64,000 bases of DNA from Tubulanus polymorphus. Lineage: Eukaryota; Nemertea; Palaeonemertea; Tubulaniformes; Tubulanidae. A program made the translations under genes and the position numbers. The DNA lies in NCBI RefSeq assembly GCF_964204645.1, contig NC_134027.1, forward strand, positions 23,734,485 to 23,798,484, given 5' to 3'. Positions 59,701 to 64,000 of this stretch are shown here, in pieces. The notes below the pieces were generated by a model. The model saw only the letters and a list, made by a program, of their open reading frames with translations. It searched no databases and was not told the DNA's origin. Positions within the stretch are counted from its first letter, which is position 1. Each line of letters starts with the position of its first letter.

Positions 59701-59949
59701 CTCTCGTCTGTTGGTTATTTGAAGTGGACCACGATTTGTGCGTGGTGGCGATAGTTAAACGTTTGCTTTCCGCGCGTGGAAAAGTTACCGTCATCGCCCG
59801 TCCCAATTCATGCGGTCGGATTCGTTAGTTGGATTTGTTAGTTTTCTCGTGGATTACAAACAAATAGATTTAGCCGATTTGTTAGTTTTCGCGATCGTAA
59901 ACATTTCGACGGCGGTCACGTCGTAGAGAAGGTCGAGAATATTTCGGTA

Positions 59950-60129
59950 ATGGCTGACGGAGGCAGTAATGTCGGCGGCGGCAGTGGAGGCACCGAGAGG
60001 TCGGGCGCGAATTCGAGTTCGGGTTCGTTGAAGGCGTACGTGACGATCAAGCCGGCGACGAAGCCGAAAAAAGCCCTGTGGAGGGTCACGCGGCATAAGT
60101 GGAAACATCAAGGAGTTCTGAAGTCACTC
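59950..60129 (+). CDS. Candidate first coding exon C (phase 0)
   Basis: ATG at 59950 opens 60 codons: a glycine/serine-rich start (MADGGSNVGGGSGG) then a basic stretch (TIKPATKPKKALWRVTRHKW, KHQGVLKSL), ending CTC/GTAAGT. Codon use is GC-rich, unlike its surroundings. A TATA box and CpG-rich promoter-like sequence precede it. Family not recognised; it may share downstream exons with the exons at 46352 and 54727. Confidence 0.55.
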
Positions 60130-60384
60130 GTAAGTTTTTTTCAGAAGGAAAAAGTGGTTAAATCTGGGGGGGGGTGTTTGATTAATGTTTGATTAATCTA
60201 TATATGTTTGAAATGAAACTAAGGGTGTTTGAAAGTCTTCAATCTTTGATCTCTTTGTATTGAATATTCTTCAGACTCATTGTAGATGATTTAGATCGGT
60301 TTTGTTTAGGTATCATCGGTTCAATTGTCTTCAAAATCGATCAAAGCTTGACAGAAGAAGTCATGTTTTAATTGAAACTATTGA

Positions 60385-60860
60385 AAATTTGTCACTCTTC
60401 GGTCCCGGTTTGAAAGTCGTCACTCTTCGGTCTCAGTTTGAAAGTTGTCACTATTTGGTCTCAGTTTGAAAGTCATCACTATTTGGCTGCAGTTTGAAAG
60501 TCGTCACTCTTCGGTCTCAGTTTGAAAGTTGTCACTCTTCGGTCTCAGTTTGAAAGTTGTCACTCTTTGGTCTCAGTTTTGAAAGTCGTCACTCTTCGAT
60601 CTCAGTTTGAAAGTCGTCACGCTTCGGTCTCAGTTTGAAAGTCGCCACTCTTCGGTCTCAGTTCGAAAGTCATCACTCTTCGGTCTCAGTTTGAAAGTCG
60701 TCACTCTTCGGTCTCAGTTCGAAAGTCGTCACTCTTCGGTCTCAGTTCGAAAGTCATCATTCTTCGGTCTCAGTTTGAAAGTCGTCACTCTTCGGTCTCA
60801 GTTCGAAAGTCATCACTCTTCGGTCTCAGTTTGAAAGTAGTCACTATTTGGTCACAGTTT
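60385..60860 (+). repeat. 28-bp minisatellite, about sixteen copies
   Basis: Units of the form GTCACTCTTCGGTCTCAGTT plus TGAAA. Regularly spaced but without distinct spacers. Confidence 0.9.
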
Positions 60861-61714
60861 GTATCGATGTGAATATTCTTCTGACGGAGTTTGTAGATGA
60901 TTCGGATCAGGTGTTCATAGAAATGAGAAAGTTACGCGGTATCATCGGTTCAGTTATCTTCAAAATGAATCCATGGAACCATGTTTTAAGTGAAACTTAA
61001 GCCGCGTTCACACGATCATCACAGATGAATGGCGCGGATCAGTGGGAAGATTGTTTCGTTTCGAGCTCTCGCTGAAAGTTTTAGAAATATTATTCACGAC
61101 CGTGCGTCTTTGCAACTGAGTTGCGGAAAAAGCAACCTCAATTTTTGTTTGAAAATAATCAATCAGGTGGTTGGATTCGGGAATTTTGAATTAGGGGGAG
61201 GCACCAAATACATTCAAGGCCTAGTCGTATACGTATATGTTTGTACATGACAGTTAAAAGTCCTCAATAGGGGTTGATGGATTTCTTAGCGCGTATCGTG
61301 ATTCTAGAACAAAATGGCCTGCAATAATTTGTCACTGTTTATAACTTTCTTAAGCCCGGTTTTGTATTTGGAAAAAATAGGGGGGGGGGGTCTGGACCAG
61401 GCTGCTTCAACCCCCCTTTCGACCTGCCTCTTATGAAAAAGGTAGAAACATCATCTTTGATGGTCATTTTCCTTCGAATTTTTCAATATAAAAGATTTGT
61501 TTAAGACTATCTCATGTAGGTGTATATATTTTACATGTATATAGCTGTAATTATGCGTCTTATCTTGAAGTTTTACAAGTATAAATCAGGTGCAATAGAA
61601 AGAATGACATACATTAATCGCCCTATTTCCTTCGTAACTGATAAAATGTTTGCCCAATTTTTTTTTTAGTCTCAAGGTCTGAACACTTAAATGCGTTTCG
61701 ACATTTCTCATTGG

Positions 61715-61925
61715 TGGACTCAGTTCCACAGTTGTGGTTTTAATTTGACTCTGAATCCAGATCCACAGTTTTGTGGGTTTAATTTTACTCTGGATCCAGT
61801 TCCATATGTTGGTTTATGTTAATTCTGGATCCAGTTCCACAGTTGTGTAGAATAAATTTGACTCAGGATACAGTTCCACAGTTGTGTGGGTTTAATTTGA
61901 CTCTGAATCCAGTTCCACCACAGGC
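61715..61925 (+). repeat. CAGTTCCACAGTTGTG minisatellite, third array
   Basis: Five units with GGATCCAGTTCCACAGTTGT, the same unit as 18545-19150, 43 kb away. Confidence 0.85.
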
Positions 61926-62318
61926 AACCTAATTTCTTCCAATTGAAGGTCGCTTTCGACCCTAAGTTAAGATATTTCAACGAGGTCCTGGTTTACTCTT
62001 ATATCGTATACACTTAGTTTAAAAATTTAATCTACCCAAGTGATAATGCAGTTGAAGGCCCTTGATTTACCCAATTGATGAAACACTATTCCGTGTTGTG
62101 GCGATAAATAGAAAATCCCATATTAACATAACGAAAGATTAAGTCCAAAAGTGTCCTTGAAGCTATAAATTTAATTCTATGTCTATGAAACCGGCCCCTG
62201 ATGTTTCTACCATATCCTAAAGATTCCTAAAGATGACTGATAGGATATGGTCGAAACATCAGAAGAATAAATTTGTAGGAACCTTTTCAGACATTATCTT
62301 TCGTTACACTAGCGTGGG

Positions 62319-62489
<171 letters not shown>

Positions 62490-64000
62490 TCACAACACCG
62501 GACAGTGTTTCACCAACTGGTTATTTCACTACTAGTTCTTGTAGGCACCTATAGGTGGAACTATCAGCGATTTCATACGGCCAGCGTGGCCAGTGTGCAG
62601 GATTCCCCTACTCGCTATTACCCTGGAAATGATTTAGATTCCCTGTATATGCCCTTTATTTACCTCGGTATTGATCGATATTGCATAAACGTCTATTTAA
62701 TAAATGATATATTTCGTATATATTCAGTATTATATCAGTGGGTAAGGTGTAAGAGAAAGTGTTTCTATTGTATTGGGTTAAGTATCGCTGGTTTATCGCT
62801 TCACTGATTCCGTTATGACAGACGTACTCGTGTTCTCTCCGTGTTTGTTTGTCGGTCGGTATGACGACCGAAAGTAAAAAGGCTTCAGCTACCGGTGCCA
62901 TCTGTCTTTGATTATCCGAACTAAGTGCCTGCTCCGCATTCCGCAATGAAATGTCAACCCGTTGATTACGTTCATATCATTCGATGATCTTTCTCAGAAA
63001 TCGCGTTCTTTCTGGTTAAGGCTTTTTTCTTCAATTACCCGAAGAATGTTTTGTTTTGAATTCATAAAACAATGGAAGGTTGAAGGGAATAGATATTAAA
63101 AAGTTTTCCTATTTGAGACATGAAAGGAACATGGTGAAGAGAACGAAAAGAAAGATTTTTTCCTTATGGGAGTATTTTCCACATGGAATTTTAGATCGCG
63201 TAAAAAGATTAGAAAAAAGGAGTTCAAACTGTTTGACCAAGAGAATTAAGACGGAAATAGGAAGAAAAATTTTTTTGGGGGGGGGGGGAACAACAAAACG
63301 GGTTATGGAATTTCGGGCAGCGGAATGAAATTTATTTTTTCGTGGATTTAAAGCTAAAAAGATACTCAATTTTAGACTCGCTACAGACCAACGTTTAGTT
63401 AATAAGATAACCGAAAATAACCAAAATAGCTCTAAGTTGATATCTGATCGAAAGCTTTGTCCACAGCTGGAATTATACATTGATATGCGGTACGTCTTCG
63501 AACGAGTCCACAATCCACGATCTATTTTCTTTTCTCGATAGAGAGCTTCGTTTATACGACATAATGATTAATCGTACAAAAATTCATTATCAACGCTGTG
63601 AAAACTGTGAACACCGATAACACATATCGAGGGCTTAAACAAGGTGAAAATGTTTATTTTCGAAAAGCTTTCGACGTGGTCCTCGTTTATCGGCGACCAT
63701 TTGTATGAAAATATTCAACTCCGAATGTGTTCAACATCAACGTTGTTTCAAATAAACTTACAAGTTTTCCATTCTTAAAATACCGAAAATCCCCATTGGG
63801 TTCAACAAAGAACCCTTAGTTCTAAGAGTGTATTTAACTTTATCTATTAAAATAAAAACGTAATCTCTTCTCTTATCAAATTGAGTAGATTTTTTGGCGC
63901 AGTTTGCTCAATGCGGAACGAAAATGATAGAATATGATGGTTCATTCAAACTTGACTATCTTACCGGTCGTTTTGACACTCCAGTTAAGAGTTATCTACT
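62490..64000. other. Non-coding to window end, no supported feature
   Basis: Short frames only, a G run near 63279, no family motifs or convincing exon borders. Confidence 0.4.

Noticed and set aside
60385-60860. Regular 28-bp repeats resembling a CRISPR array
   Set aside because: The repeats abut with no unique spacers, and the context is an animal genome.

Overview
This is nuclear DNA of an animal. Genes are split by GT-AG introns, coding exons are separated by long AT-rich stretches full of small transposon relics, and two housekeeping genes are clear metazoan orthologues (DAD1 and INTS8). The gene content (a multi-MAM secreted protein, an astacin-type propeptide, an FMRFamide-receptor-like GPCR) and the repeat landscape suit a marine invertebrate, probably a lophotrochozoan. 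I cannot name the species.

Layout. 1-1951 (+) holds the last two exons of DAD1. 3828-21058 (-) holds a complete INTS8, convergent with DAD1. I traced 23 coding exons; all phases agree and give about 977 residues. Its introns are crowded with MITEs, minisatellites and duplicated splice sites. 21.1-25.0 kb has no gene I can support, only LINE tails and foldback repeats. 25026-35186 (+) is a secreted protein with a signal peptide and nine MAM domains, each encoded by three exons. Most of it is a near-identical 2,094-bp two-domain module in tandem. 37620-38869 (+) is a small secreted protein that looks like an astacin propeptide without a protease. 40254-41204 (-) is an unrecognised four-exon gene. 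42314-44062 (-) is an ATP-grasp enzyme gene. 45.08-45.40 kb (+) is a broken GPCR fragment related to the intact intronless GPCR at 55855-56901 (-).

At 46.35, 54.73 and 59.95 kb (+) lie three short exons. Each opens with an ATG and ends in phase 0 at a good splice donor. They may be alternative first exons of one gene that continues past the window, with the GPCR nested on the opposite strand.

Repeats make up much of the rest: a TTAA-flanked piggyBac-like MITE (five copies), a GGCCCGGGCC-rich foldback element, a CAGTG-ended MITE, a tRNA-derived SINE, and minisatellites whose units recur at several distant places. No bacterial operons, CRISPR arrays or rRNA genes are present.
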